This document shows positions 17,492 to 38,070 of a stretch of DNA of 64,000 nt, one piece after another. Positions within the stretch are counted from its first letter, which is position 1. The number at the start of each line of letters is the position of its first letter. The position numbers and the translations under genes were made by a program. The notes beneath the pieces are model-generated. The model was not told the origin of the DNA. It ran no database searches and was given only the letters and a program-made list of their open reading frames with translations. Source of the DNA: Mesocentrotus franciscanus (lineage: Eukaryota > Echinodermata > Echinoidea > Camarodonta > Strongylocentrotidae); assembly GCA_037976565.1 (NCBI GenBank), contig CP137682.1, positions 18,754,751 through 18,818,750 on the forward strand, given 5' to 3'.

Positions 17492-18017
17492 AGGTACTAT
17501 ATCCCATTTGCAGGCCAAACAAATTAAATGGTTAAATTCCAAAGGCATTTATAATACTAATTTAGAACTTCCCTAAAAAAAAAAGGGGGGGGGCTTGAAA
17601 ATGTCTTTAAGTGGAAAAATAACGACTATTAGTTGTCGAATCGACTTAAGTGCTACCAAGTCAGTAAGTAATAGTCTGATTTTCAGACCATTGTACCGAA
17701 TGGTCGTACGTTTTGTGCTGCGCAAAGATTCAATCAGTTTAATGATGGCCATTACAAGAAGTGGGTTATTGATGTAGACAAATACTCATGTACCCTTTAC
17801 AGCTCATTTTATGTATGTTATTACCAAAGAAGAAAAAAGACAGTCAGTCACTCAATAGTGTCTGCCAGTAAAGTCTAGCAAGTAAACGGGTTTTCTTGCA
17901 TAATTTGAGTATTAAGACACTCCTAACGTTTAAATTTCACAGATAGGACAGACATATTCATAATTCCTGCAAAGTTCTACAGAATTTGATGTTGGCTGCA
18001 AAAGGGACATAGTATCT
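17492..18017. mobile_element. TTAA-flanked MITE, family 1, copy 2
   Basis: AGGTACTATATCCC follows TTAA (17488-17491), and GGGACATAGTATCT precedes TTAA (18018-18021). It is the counterpart of copy 1 within the duplicated block. Confidence 0.8.
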
Positions 18018-18212
18018 TTAATATTAAGGCCTATGATAAAAGGGCTCCTTGTTAACAAAATTCCAGGGAACGATATAATAAAACTCGTAAAATTATATGA
18101 TCAAGTGCGGAAATATTAGCCTCATTCATTAGCGTAGGTACCGGAGGTATATAGGGGCATGTGCTGCCAATTAATTTGCCTATAACATTGAAGGGGAAAA
18201 GAAAAGAGGGAT

Positions 18213-18249
18213 GAGAGAGAGATATATAGATAGATGGAGAGAGAGAGGT

Positions 18250-18286
<37 letters not shown>

Positions 18287-18288
18287 TA
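18213..18288. repeat. (GA)n microsatellite followed by a G-run
   Basis: GA repeats with short interruptions end at about 18288, followed by 'atatgc' and an 11-base G-run. This marks the right limit of homology with copy A. Confidence 0.85.
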
Positions 18289-18366
18289 TGCGGGGGGGGG
18301 GGAGAAAATAATATAAATTAACCATACCTCTTCCTCCCTAAATCGCTTTTAATGCACATTAAAATG

Positions 18367-18700
18367 CACAATAACAATGCTGTGATGTCAGCCTCGTAAT
18401 TATTGGATCTGTAGCTATATAATAATAATAGGCATTTCTATAGCGCCGTCTATCTAGAAATTCTATTCCGAGGCGCATTTATTATTACCGTACAAGACTA
18501 AACCAGGTTTTTTTATTATTGGATCTGGTGTAATTACTAACACATAATAACAAGGCCATAATGTCAGCCCAATGAGTATTGGATCTGCCAAGGAAACAAA
18601 CGCAATAACAAACCATGATCCCAGCCTCATAATTATTGAATCTACTATTGAACAATTTTGAAGGATATACAACACAATAACGGGACCAAGATGAGCAGGT
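18367..18700. repeat. Diverged ~65-bp tandem repeat with an inserted dispersed repeat
   Basis: Units recur near 18367, 18541, 18599 and 18669, each with 'acaataaca..', 'tgtcagcc' or 'tcccagcc', and 'attattggatctg'. Between the first two units lies about 100 bases starting aataataataggcatttcta and containing 'tatagcgcc', a dispersed repeat type also hinted at near 62320-62520. Confidence 0.5.
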
Positions 18701-19023
18701 GGGTTTTACGTAACCCTTGGTTACAGTATCTGTTTACCAGACCCAATATGAAAGCTCTTTTTTGTAGATTACAATGACAGTGACCTTATCTAAATTTGCA
18801 ACTGAAGTTGATTGATGAAAAGATTGAATTTATATTAATCATAAGGGATCATCTGAAAATAGGGAAAATAAGACTTAAAGCATAGGATAAATATGATGGG
18901 GGCAGGGGATCCCCTTGGAAGGTGCCATTTTTAAAAACTGAACTGTTGTGAATTTCACTGATCATAGGAAACTAAGCCAAAAGCATCTTCAATATTAAAC
19001 CAGGTAAAATGTAATCCATCCAG

Positions 19024-19564
19024 TTACTACGACTATGTCCCATTTGCAGGCCAAAAAATGAAAAGGTTAAATTCCAATGGCATTTGAAAGATAATATTGA
19101 TATAGAACTTCCTTCAAAACGAAAGGGCTTGAAAATGTCTCTTTGTGGGAAAATAACGACGATTAGTTGTCGAAACGACAAATTAAGTGATTGCAATCAC
19201 TTATGTTAATAGTCTGATTTTCAGACCCTTGTACCGAATGGTCGTATATTTTGTGCTGCTCAAAGATTCAATCAGTTTAATTTTGGCCATTACAAGAAGT
19301 GGGTTATTGATGTAGACAAATGCTGCATGTACCTGTTACAGCTCATTTTATGTATTTTATTACCAAAGAACAAAAAGTCAGTCAGTCACTCAATAGTGTC
19401 TGACAGTGAAGTCTAGGAAGTAAACGGGTTTCTTGCATAATCTGAATACTAGGACACTGCTACCGTTTAAATTTCACAGATAGGACATACATGACAATAA
19501 ATATTCATGATTCCTGCAATGTTCTACAGAATTTGATGTTGGCTGCAAAAGGGACATAGTATAT
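19024..19564. mobile_element. TTAA MITE, family 1, copy 3 (decayed left end)
   Basis: The body aligns with the other copies ('actatgtcccatttgcaggc' at left, 'gggacatagtatat' at right) and it is followed by TTAA at 19565-19568. The left boundary has lost its TTAA. Confidence 0.7.
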
Positions 19565-19568
19565 TTAA

Positions 19569-20567
19569 CATTGTTTAAGCTGAGCTGTTTGGAAGAACTC
19601 CATTCAGGGGAAGGGTATTACATGAACCACAGCCACTTGAAGATTTTGGCAAGACTGTTCACTGTAAATCGACAGCAGCTAATGTTGTGGTAAAACAGTT
19701 GCAATATTGGCACTGGTACATACATGTACAATGTATATATCCTCCCCTATATAAAAATGTAGGTAGTCAACTTTTAATCATGTTTGTCTTAAATGCTCAG
19801 AGATTTAGGAACACTAAGGGGGAAGGAAAGAAAAGTGTTTCTTTTTCCATCTTTCATCCAGTCTCCATTGCAGAACCTTTTCATGTGTTATCATTTTCTG
19901 TGTTGTTATATGCACCAATTGTGAAGTTTTTAATGAAAAAGTGCTTAGAGACTTCGGTGGAAAGCGCTTTATAAGCACCGTTTTATTATTATTATTATAT
20001 TATGTACATGTATATCCTAGTTATATTGCAAAGTGATGCTTATGTGAAGCCATATAGCAAACCTTGATGTTTATGAAGAGGATTCTTGTCAACACTATTC
20101 CTTTTTTAAAAGAAATATGGTTGAGTCTACAAAAGTTTATTGAACACTGTCAAAACGTCTTTTATATCATGCTTGTGATGATCTGGACATCAGCTACATG
20201 TATTTTGATGATTAGAATAAATGCGTTGGTATATCAAAATGATGTTGCTTTTGAAAAGTTTCTTTGTAAAAGTTTGGTGATGCTTATCATACATATTTAT
20301 GACTTATGTAATTTTATTTTGTTTTCATTTCAGATACAATCTATAACTTCAATAATAACGGCAAGAAATACAAGCATTTGTTAATGACTTGGTCAGGTCT
20401 CTTAAGCTCTTATTTTAATTTTCAGGTTTTGATGAAAGCGCTACCCCTTCCATAAGGACTTGTTAAGCTTACACCTTAATTATATTCGACAGGAAACATC
20501 GAATCGAACCACATTTTGTGCAAAATTATCGATAATTAGGCTAGCACATCAGCAGGGAGGAGATATA
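19569..20567. other. Intergenic region between genes B and C
   Basis: No gene or known element was recognised. A short 'aagcgctttataagcaccgt' followed by (TTA)n near 19965-20000 resembles a common dispersed-repeat tail. The open frames here have no domain signature. Confidence 0.5.
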
Positions 20568-21060
20568 GGGCACACCTACAGGGCGGTGATGTTTTGACCA
20601 CGTAAAACACGTATAATCAAAGAAAATCAATGAAAAGAATTTGAATTGATGTTTGTGAAACTCATTTGTATCTTAGAAAGCTTTATTTTATCCTTTAACT
20701 CTCAGGTATTTAATATACAACACTAGCTTTATGGTTTATTACTATTCCCTCTCTTCGGGCACATGTAGAAGTATTCGGACACACCTACAACCTACAGGGC
20801 GGTGATGTTTTGACCACGTAAAACATGTATAATCCAAAGAAAATCAATGAACAGGAGTTGAATTGATATCTGTGAAACTCATTTGTATCTCAGGAAGTTT
20901 CATTTCATCTTTTACCTCTCGGAATATTAATATACAACATTATAGCTGTATTGCTTATTACACTTCCCTTTCCTCGGGCACAGTCATGTAGAGGTAGGCG
21001 GGCACACCTCTAGGGAGGTGGTTTGACCAGCGACCGAGTTGACCACGTGCTCTTTGGAGT
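20568..21060. repeat. ~216-bp tandem repeat upstream of gene C
   Basis: 'gggcggtgatgttttgacca' at 20581 recurs at 20797, and a third, shortened start (ggcacacctctagggaggtg) is at 21001. Each full unit holds 'gaaaatcaatga', 'gtgaaactcatttgtatct' and 'tatacaaca'. The array ends about 525 bases before the gene C start codon, close to a CACGTG E-box in the third unit. Confidence 0.75.
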
Positions 21061-21288
21061 ACAAAAACGACACTAAGAATCACCAAATTTGTATAAACAC
21101 GTTATCAAAATCAAAACTCACTAAACACTACTACCACATAACCACAGACAATACACCAGTATATTGGTGAGATTTTGCCCCTGATTTTACTTCGCCACTG
21201 TCCTGCAGGTGCCACCCTTTTACATGGCCTCAATCTGCACTTGCTGCACTTACGCGCGCGAGGCACATGACACATTAATAATCTGACA

Positions 21289-21296
21289 TGACGTCA
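21289..21296. promoter_or_regulatory. CRE palindrome TGACGTCA upstream of gene C
   Basis: A perfect CREB/ATF-type palindrome lies 290 bases before the gene C start codon and is followed by an octamer-like 'atatgcatattc'. No TATA box was found. Confidence 0.4.
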
Positions 21297-21585
21297 TTAA
21301 TATGCATATTCATGACCTCCTTCTAGATGTGCCTTCTAGAGGCTACCATTGTAGAAGATCCCTTAGTAATTTGCATGTGGCTTGCGATCTTCCGCACCGA
21401 TTGGGGGCGCAAAAGAAACGTTGGCAAAAAATAACCGATGCCTCTGTAATAATAGGGCGTATGCTCTCTCCATCTCGTGCAGACAAATCACTGCAGCGGA
21501 TACATGCACAATTTCATTGGAGAAATTAAAAGTCTTTTCAAATTTGGCCGGTATCTTTTGAATTTGTAACTTAAACAGTTCAACC

Positions 21586-27583
<5,998 letters not shown>

Positions 27584-28229
27584 GCACAAGGAGATGATTA
27601 ATGGTTTAATCCTAAAGCTGAATATTGAGGATATAATATAACTCTTAGTGTAAACTATGTAATCAAATCAAAGTACTAGAATAAATGTACATCGTGACTT
27701 TCTGCGCCTTTAAACACCCCCATTTTTTAAACATCATCAATGAAAGCATATGCATTTTGTGAATCTTAAATATAAATCCAACCATGATCATCATGAACAG
27801 CTTCGTCAACGACATCTTCGAGCGAATTGCCGGCGAATCTTCCCGCCTCTCTCAGTACAATTATCCGCGCTTGTTAAAAATTCTACATGTGAATGTCACT
27901 GTTGTACCCAAGTATTGGATATAAATTTAAAAGGTATCTATCTTTTTTGGTCTCAATTTGTTTTGTCATGTTTGCCACCTCAACACCATTGATAGCATTC
28001 ATGAAATAAACAGTAACCCTTTTTTGAATGCCGAAACATTTAAATAAAAATGAGATTTTAACAGTAAGGTAATTGGAAAATCAAGAAAAATACAAATCGA
28101 AATCAGTTTATTGAATGGACAAATTTTAATATTATAAGCACGGCATTTTTTTCTTCCAAAGACTGTTTCTCACAGAAGCAGGTAATTAAAGCAACGCAAT
28201 TATTCAGTCCAATTTCTCTTTAAAAATAT
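27584..28229 (+). other. 3' UTR and downstream flank of gene C
   Basis: It does not resemble the 3' flanks of A/B, D and E. AATAAA at 27680-27685, 97 bases after the stop, is the likely polyadenylation signal, and a further AATAAA lies near 28005. No gene was recognised. Confidence 0.6.
27680..27685 (+). terminator. Polyadenylation signal of gene C
   Basis: AATAAA at a normal distance after the stop codon. Confidence 0.6.
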
Positions 28230-28565
28230 TTCAAACTATTACCCCCTTAAGACAGTACTTAAATATTTATTACATGTAATGCGGTAGCATGCGATCGATG
28301 TGAGATTTATTTCATATTTAGTCACGTTCCCCGGATATCAGATTTTGTAAAATACTTTGTAAGATTCAAATATATGATTTTGTACCTTAAAGTGCTCTAT
28401 TTTTTAAAACTGCCAATTCTCATCGACGACATTCTTTATATATATCGAAGTATAAGTGGGTGAGGTAAGGATTTGTTGTACATCATGATTATAATTATGC
28501 TTACAGCATGAGGTAGGATTTCATATTTACTTTCCCTCTCAAATATTATGTGCAATAAATTTTGT
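28230..28565 (+). repeat. Gene C 3' flank segment duplicated at 39950-40270
   Basis: 'gacagtacttaaatatt', 'atgcggtagcatgcgatcga' and 'tcacgttccccggatatcag' are shared in order with 39955-40270. In the other copy this segment lies almost directly after the intron 1 segment, so exons 2 and 3 are missing there. Confidence 0.85.
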
Positions 28566-29159
28566 TTTTCTTTGTAAAAACAGCAATGTACGAATTTTTA
28601 TGTTTATTACCGGTCCATGGGGAGGTCTTTAAAATTAGTGTGCCATTCTCATTGATATTGTGATAATACCCCACAAACGCAACATTAAAAAAAAATATTC
28701 TGAGTATCTCATTCCAACAACCCCATGAAATCTAACTTCACACTTATTGAATCTTGATAAAATATTGCATATTGCATGTGACTCTGCCGTTGAATAAGCT
28801 TGAAATGAGTTTATTGGGCTCGTCTTATCAATACATGATTTAAAAAATGATAATCATAATGAACATAATTTTGCTACTTTTGATATTTTGCAATTACAGT
28901 CCGTGTTGTTCCTGTCGATCAAATTTTGTGTAACGTGTGCAAATAAAATGGCGAGGCTTAAAACAAATTAATGTATCTGTATTATTCTTGTATGGGTTAA
29001 TTCATTATTGATAATATCTCTTGTCATGAGAACGGATCGTCTGTCTGCCCTTATTGCAAAGTCAAACGTGAGTTCACACGTGGAAATGATGTATGGTAAA
29101 TTCGCAGGAGCGGTTCTAGAAGCATGTATACGATATACAGTAAATGGTACATATATATT

Positions 29160-29207
<48 letters not shown>

Positions 29208-29220
29208 CATATTTATTTAT

Positions 29221-29264
<44 letters not shown>

Positions 29265-29577
29265 GGGGGATTCGGGGGCCCTGGGGAGTCTTGAATTATT
29301 TTTCCCGGTGCCTCGCTAGCATTTAAAAAAAAAAAAAAAAAATTAGGGGGCAGGGCTTGAGAACTATAGAACCCCTACTAGTAAATCCACATTCTGAATT
29401 CGTTGGTCAGGTTGGTTGAAAGTTACAGCGGAGTGAGCGTCCATGTAAATTTTGCATCTTTGGTTTCCTTCATGTTATGTCGTGATGTGACTTTGTTATA
29501 ATAATCGAGTCAAAACAACTGTAAGTGCCACATGTCAAAGAAATGTGGATAGAAAAAGGAAGAACAAAATAACTTAT
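28566..29577. other. Intergenic region with (TA)n microsatellites
   Basis: No gene was recognised. Two TA runs lie at about 29164-29200 and 29223-29261. This kilobase is absent from the related segment at 40270. Confidence 0.6.
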
Positions 29578-29670
29578 GTAAGGAGAGGATGAGAGAGAGA
29601 GAGAGAGAGAGAGAGGGGGGAGGGGGGTACAGAGAAATGGAGAGAGGTGGTGAAAATGGAGGAAAAGAAG

Positions 29671-29724
<54 letters not shown>

Positions 29725-29885
29725 TGAGAGTAAGGATAGAGAAATGGAGAGAGGTGGTGAAAAGGGAGGAAAAGAAGATATATACAGAGAGAGAGAGAGA
29801 GAGTAGGGATAGAGGGACAGAAAGAAAGAGCCGAGGGCTAAGATAATGATACATTTATTTTACACCCACCCTCACACACACACAC
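29578..29885. repeat. Purine-rich microsatellite block shared with 40275-40470
   Basis: Mixed (GA)n, (TA)n and 'gagaggtggtgaaaa.ggagg' units occur twice here, followed by 'gacagaaagaaagag' and 'gggctaagataatga'. The same order appears at 40275-40470, which extends the C-related duplication to about 29.9 kb. Open frames across it are low-complexity artefacts. Confidence 0.7.
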
Positions 29886-30383
29886 TTTATTTTTGGGTTC
29901 ATTTATTCCTCTCCAAATAATTAAAGAGCAAAAACATCAACAATTTCGTGAACATAATTATGCATCATATACATAGATGTTCCATTAATACAAAAAGGAA
30001 ATTACATAAACATAACAATTTGCATCACATGATTATAAACTACGTACGAATGATGAAAATTTGAGGTTTTCAAGCTAAGATAAAAACAAAAATAACAAAC
30101 AAACAAACAAACAAAACAAAACAAACACCCTTCACCCCACCCACCACCCCAACTACTACTACTATTTTGTTTAAACACCCTCTTTCCTTACCCCCCACCC
30201 CAACTCCTGCATACTCACTCGCTCACACCTGCCCCGGAAAGCTGCTCATGTTCCTTTGGAAATAATGTTAACAAATACATAATTATAAATACCTTCAAAT
30301 GTTACCAGCTCACGGGAGAAACATCGCGTATAAAGGGTTTATTCTATACTGCCTTACAAATTAAATCTTATTCTAATTTTATT
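29886..30383. other. Intergenic, low-complexity sequence
   Basis: It contains (AAAC)n near 30090-30130 and C-rich stretches (about 30127-30240). Nothing else was recognised. Confidence 0.5.
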
Positions 30384-32186
30384 TTACTGTTCCCATTTTT
30401 GTAATGGTAGCCCTAATTTCCCCATTTTAATTGCTATTTTCCTTTCTTCATCCTTATAATCTAAAAAAAAAATCTGTATTTTATCAATGGTTGGTAGTCA
30501 GGCGCGGATCCAGGATTTCTTAGACGGGGGCACAAGGGTGGGGGCAAATTTTTCGCTCAAAAATTCGCTCAGTGGGGGGAAGGGTAGTGAGCAATTTTTT
30601 TTTTGCACCCGAAATTTTGAAAATTGGAAAATCGCGCCAGCCGAAAGTTTGCTCAGTGTGGGGGGTAGTGAGCACTATTTTTTTGGCCGGGGGCACGTGC
30701 CCTGTGCCCCCCCTGGATCCGCCAATGGGTAGTACACCCTCTTTTCTAAATAAGATATATTTTACCATAAAAATGATAGTGTTACAACTTTTTATTCTAT
30801 TTGAATTACCTGACAATCCAACAAATATAATTCGCCAATTTAAGTACTGTATTTCATCTAACTCAAAACGTTATATCAAAGTTTACCATATCAATTTAAC
30901 ATTTAAATAAAATAAAAATATGTGTGAATAATAATGTTTCCCTTTCCTGTTTACAGTACGAACTTAAATTATCTTCAGCAAATTGAAATCTAAATAAATG
31001 TTCTTTAGTATAAATTGCCCCATGCAGTAACTGAAATTGAAACTCTCTCTGCCTCCCTATCATTAATGTTATTCTTGGTCTTAAAAAAAATCACTCATTT
31101 CTTTATCTGTAAAATTATATTTATTTTGTCCATCCTTTATCTGTAAATCATGTGACCTTTGCAATTCTCAATTAAAATGATCATATATATTTCTTGATGG
31201 TACCTTAAAGCTTAATTTTTTCTCCAATATATATATATATATAAGTTCATATTATAATTTATTAAGTATAACTCACAAAATTGTATTAAACCTGACCCAT
31301 TTTTCCAATCCCTCGGAATCGCATGATATATATAAATTATTGTAAACAAATTCTCACTTTTCATACCAAGGTTCAACAAGTATGCAATGGGTTTAACATG
31401 TCCATTATCAATAATATGATTTAACATAATGATATCTCGTTCTAATAAATCTTTATCAAATACAATCTTATTCTTTATACATAATGTTCCTATTATTAAA
31501 AGTAATTGGATTCATGCAGATATTAAAATGCCTTAAATTGTCAATCTCTTGCCAAGCTTTCAACGTTTCCAAATAATAAGGTGGAATCTTCAACTTAAAC
31601 TTCATCTGTTTCATTTCATAATCACATACAAAAAATTAGCCTTCCTTCCACTGAACTTAAGCAATAATCAAAAATTAACTTCCATCCCAAATTTCTTTCT
31701 CCATATAAAAGTCGTTTCACCCACACTATACGCCGCGTTCTAACAAATATTTCAAAATTAATCATTCTAACTCCACCATAATTAAAATTCTGATATACAT
31801 ATATATAATTTTTCTTTTTATACGATCTTACCCTCCCCATATAAATTCAGATGATATTTTCTCCACTTCTATATAAACCATAAAGGGACAACAAGGACGG
31901 ATGAAACATAATTTAACTTTGATAATGCATAAGTTTTCAATAAATGTATTTTACCCATGATAGTCAAATCCCGTTGTTTCCACCAACCTAGAAGCTTCTT
32001 AATAACTTAATATTTCTTTATAATTCAAATCATCTTTTAATCTAAAATTGACTGAAAAATTAACTCCTAAAATGTTTAATTCCCTAACAAAATTTCCTTA
32101 TAAAGGCTTCCCAGTTTCCTCCCCCATATACATAAAATGTGTCTTTTCCTTATTCACCTTTAAACCACTAACTTCTTCAAATTCTT
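30384..32186 (-). mobile_element. Decayed non-LTR retrotransposon (LINE), 3' part of ORF2
   Basis: Conceptual minus-strand reading in several broken frames gives the end of a reverse transcriptase and its downstream region. In order these are 'EEFEEVSGLKVNKEKTHFMY', 'WWKQRDLTIMGKIHLLKTYA', 'GGVRMINFEIF', 'WVKRLLYGERNLGWKLIF', 'ILRHF'-like and 'YLLNLGMKSENLFTIIY' segments. A terminal portion ends 'KLGLPLQKWEQ' before a stop at 30384. The pattern resembles L1/Tx1-like elements, though the clade is uncertain. The upstream RT catalytic motif is missing, so the copy is 5'-truncated. It is interrupted by the hAT-like element at 30499-30727. Confidence 0.7.
30499..30727. mobile_element. hAT-like MITE, 229 bp, inserted in the LINE
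   Basis: The ends are CAGGCGCGGATCCAGG and, inverted, CATTGGCGGATCCAGG. The interior is rich in GGGGGCA and 'gtgagcaatttttt'. GGTAGT flanks both sides (30493-30498, 30728-30733), consistent with a decayed target duplication. The terminus matches those at 9143 and 57559. Confidence 0.65.
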
Positions 32187-32219
32187 CACACACACACGCA
32201 CACACGCACACACACACAT
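32187..32219. repeat. (CA)n microsatellite
   Basis: Alternating CA with CG interruptions at the upstream edge of the LINE remnant. Confidence 0.85.
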
Positions 32220-32227
32220 ACATATAA

Positions 32228-32313
32228 ATAATGCGAAAGGAAATGGGAGAATAATGGTTGCGTAGCTTCAATCAAAGTTCCGCAACCATTATTCGCTTAC
32301 TTCCTTTCGCATT
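32228..32313. repeat. Hairpin repeat, 33-base arms
   Basis: 'aatgcgaaaggaaatgggag' with 'aataatggttgcg' is mirrored by 'cgcaaccattatt' with 'cttcctttcgcatt'. The loop is about 20 bases. It is a probable foldback MITE. Confidence 0.6.
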
Positions 32314-32471
32314 GATATGTATGATCGGTAGTTATACAGATTAGGTATAGCTATATACGTAATGTGATAAATGCTATAAAATATAGAGAAATAGTAAATA
32401 TTGAATTATTCTTTTATTTTCACTAAACCAGAAAGGTAACTTTTTTTGACATACAATCAGAGGTTATCCAT

Positions 32472-32553
32472 GGCCCCGTCTTACAAAGAGTTGATACCAA
32501 TCGCAATTTATTTGCGATTGATATCAATCGTAACTCTTTGTAAGACAGGGCCC
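32472..32553. repeat. Palindromic foldback, 82 bp
   Basis: 'ggccccgtcttacaaagagt' and 'actctttgtaagacagggcc' form the outer arms, and 'atcgcaaa' with 'tttgcgat' the inner arms, leaving almost no loop. It is compact enough to extrude as a cruciform. Confidence 0.65.
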
Positions 32554-33170
32554 AGGCAAATTATAATTCATATCCTGACACTGTCACCGTCGTATATTAA
32601 CCCCACCCCAACCAAAAACATGACATAAGACAATAAGTTACAGGAACAAAGTAAAGATAATAGGCGTTAGTCAGGTATACTGACTCCTGGTCTACTACTG
32701 CCACAATAGCGACGTGGTACACGGAGAATAGTTTTGATTTCCCATTTTGGGTTGAGAAATATTATCTCGAAAAAAGCTAGAAATTTGTTGGTTTACCAAA
32801 TTAATTTAGGATGGTTCTCAGTAATTTCGTATTTTTCGAAGAGATAAAACCCCGAGAGCCAACATCGATAAAGTATTGACAGAGTAGTCTTGTGATATAA
32901 TATCGGAATTAGAGGAGCGTACATTTTGTTTGTTATATCCGTCAATTTTGTGTATATTTGTTTCATAGGGCACCGATAATTCCAGAATCAGCTGTTTCCC
33001 AAGATTTTGCCAAAACACACAATAACAGATATACCTAAAGTTCTTAATTAAGGTCAGATGTTATCTGCACATCTTGATTTAATGTATCAATTCCCTTCTT
33101 GACGGTCTCTTAGGCAAAATAGAATATTATTGTTACCCCATGTCTATATGATAAGTTATTACTTTTCATT
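32554..33170. other. Intergenic region 3' of gene D
   Basis: No gene or element was recognised before the D-related 3' flank begins at about 33170. Confidence 0.5.
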
Positions 33171-33816
33171 AAAATCTTATTTATTTCAAATTATTGCAAA
33201 TTCAATAAAGGTAACGTTTAAGTAATATTACGTAGTTCTTCAATTTTTTGTGTATTCGTAATCACAAAGGCATTACTAAACATATTGCATTGAGTTGTCC
33301 TGGAGGTATAGGGAATGAATTGCTACATATGTAGGCATCTTATATAATACGTATACATACGCCGGCTATTTTTGTATTGAGGATATATAATCCTTGAAAC
33401 AGTTTTGCAATCATAAATTCATGATACATGTGGTTATAATAATTCACCACTTTGTTTCATCATTAAATCAAATCACACATGACTGAGCATGACTAATACC
33501 TTTAATATACCATAACTAGTGACTACTTGGATTCTTTTGCAGATCAGAACAAGTTTTGTCTAGAGAGTATATTTTTTCTTGTCGGATACTAACGACAAGA
33601 ATCAACATAGATGTACAATGCATATGCAATATTGTAACAGCATGTTAGATGATTGGCGGAAATCGTTAGCATTATTTTGTTGATAACTGATTACATACTC
33701 CCCTTTGGGTATTTGAAAATATATTGTTTTGTTGATATTCTTCCCTCCGTAAAAAAGTGAGGTAAAAAATGGGTTTGTTTTCTCTTTATCGCTGGTGATC
33801 AATATGACGGATGAAG
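33170..33816 (-). other. 3' UTR and flank of gene D
   Basis: It is homologous to the gene B and E 3' flanks over the whole interval. A minus-strand AATAAA occupies 33185 down to 33180, near the end of homology, about 630 bases after the stop. Confidence 0.65.
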
Positions 33817-36158
<2,342 letters not shown>

Positions 36159-37320
36159 AGTGATATATTTGGCGGGATTTTACTCTCACAAGAAAATGAA
36201 ATGACTTGATCATATGCAAACACATTCAATCGGAATAGACGATGATGGTTATCTATACAGAGCATGAGGGAGCGAAGGCTAACGAGCCTTTGCCTAAAAC
36301 AGCGATGTGGAATGAGTTAATGAAACGCCAACTTCATTAATATAGTCTATGGGATTGTTTGCCACGTTGCTATGGTGATGGAACGATCGTATACAACTCT
36401 GGGACCTTGATTAGCATCGAAGGGCAATCCAACCTTTGTAATTATTCCATTTGTATGGAAGCGATGACAAAGAGAAACAGAAAGGCGAAAGTTTGAAATA
36501 AATTGGACCAATTATAATTACGCTATGAATGTTTAAAATATGACATCTCTAAAGCTATGCGAATCTCAAATTGACATTTTTGTCGTCACTGGATTATGAC
36601 GTAGTCACGGACAACTCTCCCGTTTGTCGTGTGCAAAAGTATTACACTTTTTGTTTTGCTACTAAGTGCCTTCTCCCTTGGGGCATTACACAAAGTATAT
36701 TATTGATAGCTTATCATTAAAGGTTCCTTTAAAGAAAGAAACACTCCCTAGGCATGAAACAAAAACATTTTCGTCATTTTGAACAGAAACTATGAACAGA
36801 CAGGTTATGCAATATGTTATTGAAATTTTTACTGTACCCTGGTTTTTTCCCTAGTGTTTGCTATGGAAAATATAAATCTAAGGCAAAATCAACAGCCTCG
36901 TCCATCACCTTTTGAAATATGCGAACATTACAAAGACGTAGGCCTACATGTATATGAAAACAAGATTTGTAAGGGGCATACCACAGGCTATTGAATTTGA
37001 AATTTCTCTTTGGGCTGATTTCTCGAAAGTTTTGGTGATCGTGTTATGAAGAAATTTTAAAAATAATAATTGGCATAAAAACGCACAATCATGCCGGGGA
37101 GGCGTATTTTTGAAAGGAGATACAAGGAGAGTACTCACGTTCTTCACCAGCAGCGAGAATACAAAATGATCGTTTTATGTATACTAGTGCTAATAGGTTT
37201 GTACGAAGTGATTGTTAATTTGTACATCTATGGTGCATCAGCAAGAACAAGGGGCTTGTTTCTCGAAACCGTCATAATTCTAACTAACACGCAGTTTTAT
37301 GGGGTGTTTTTGAAAAATTT
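36159..37320 (-). promoter_or_regulatory. Upstream region of gene D, shared with gene E
   Basis: It aligns with 46052-47490 except for a missing stretch equivalent to about 46190-46464. It includes an E2F-like TTTGGCGGGA at 36168-36177 just upstream of the start codon, the partial X-box, and long conserved blocks such as 'gaatgtttaaaata' and 'aaggggcataccacaggct'. No TATA box is clear. Confidence 0.6.
36366..36379. promoter_or_regulatory. Partial X-box-like site upstream of gene D
   Basis: GTTGCTATGGTGAT, about 208 bases upstream of the start codon, is conserved at 46524-46537 (gene E) and as GTTGTCATGGTGAT at 48480-48493 (orphan exon). The left half fits the RFX half-site; the right half deviates. 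Confidence 0.4.
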
Positions 37321-37875
37321 GCAATAGCATTTATCATTATAAACATTCAAACATATCCGCGGAGTAGGAAAAGCTAAATAGGCTCATAATCGTAGTGATG
37401 TCAGACCGTTAGTTCGATTGTCTACGATTTGAAGCCGATTCGGTAGTTATCCTGACTAGAAAAGTTAAATGCACTAAAATACCGGTTGTTAGTATTTGTT
37501 ATCATCATTCAGAGCTTAAATCGGGATGATCATGATGTTTGCTTAGATTTTTGTATCCTATATACAGTAATTGTCATTTCTTCGAAAATTGGATCGCAGG
37601 AGCATCTTGTAGTGTGCGCCTGTCATAACGCTAACCCTAATCCCGACCCTAACCCTAACCTAAAACGCAATTGCAACCCTATAACGGATGACTTAGGTAT
37701 CCTGGAGGACATGTCGCCGGAGCAAATGTTGGATCACAGTCAAATCATCCCTCTTTGTGCAACATGGTTATTTACACTGTTAACCCCAGTCCCATCGACG
37801 AAACCGATGATATATAGACAATAGACCGAATTTACTAATGATGTTCTTTTCCTACCTCCCCTTCCTCTTCTCCTT

Positions 37876-38070
<195 letters not shown>

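Noticed and set aside
19687..20384. Two moderate open frames between genes B and C
   Set aside because: No domain, no splice context, AT-rich composition like the surrounding spacer, and no counterpart elsewhere in the cluster.
37628..37665. CCCTAA-type units resembling telomere repeat
   Set aside because: Only a few imperfect units, also present in the gene C copy near 23390-23410. Too short to mark a chromosome end or fusion.
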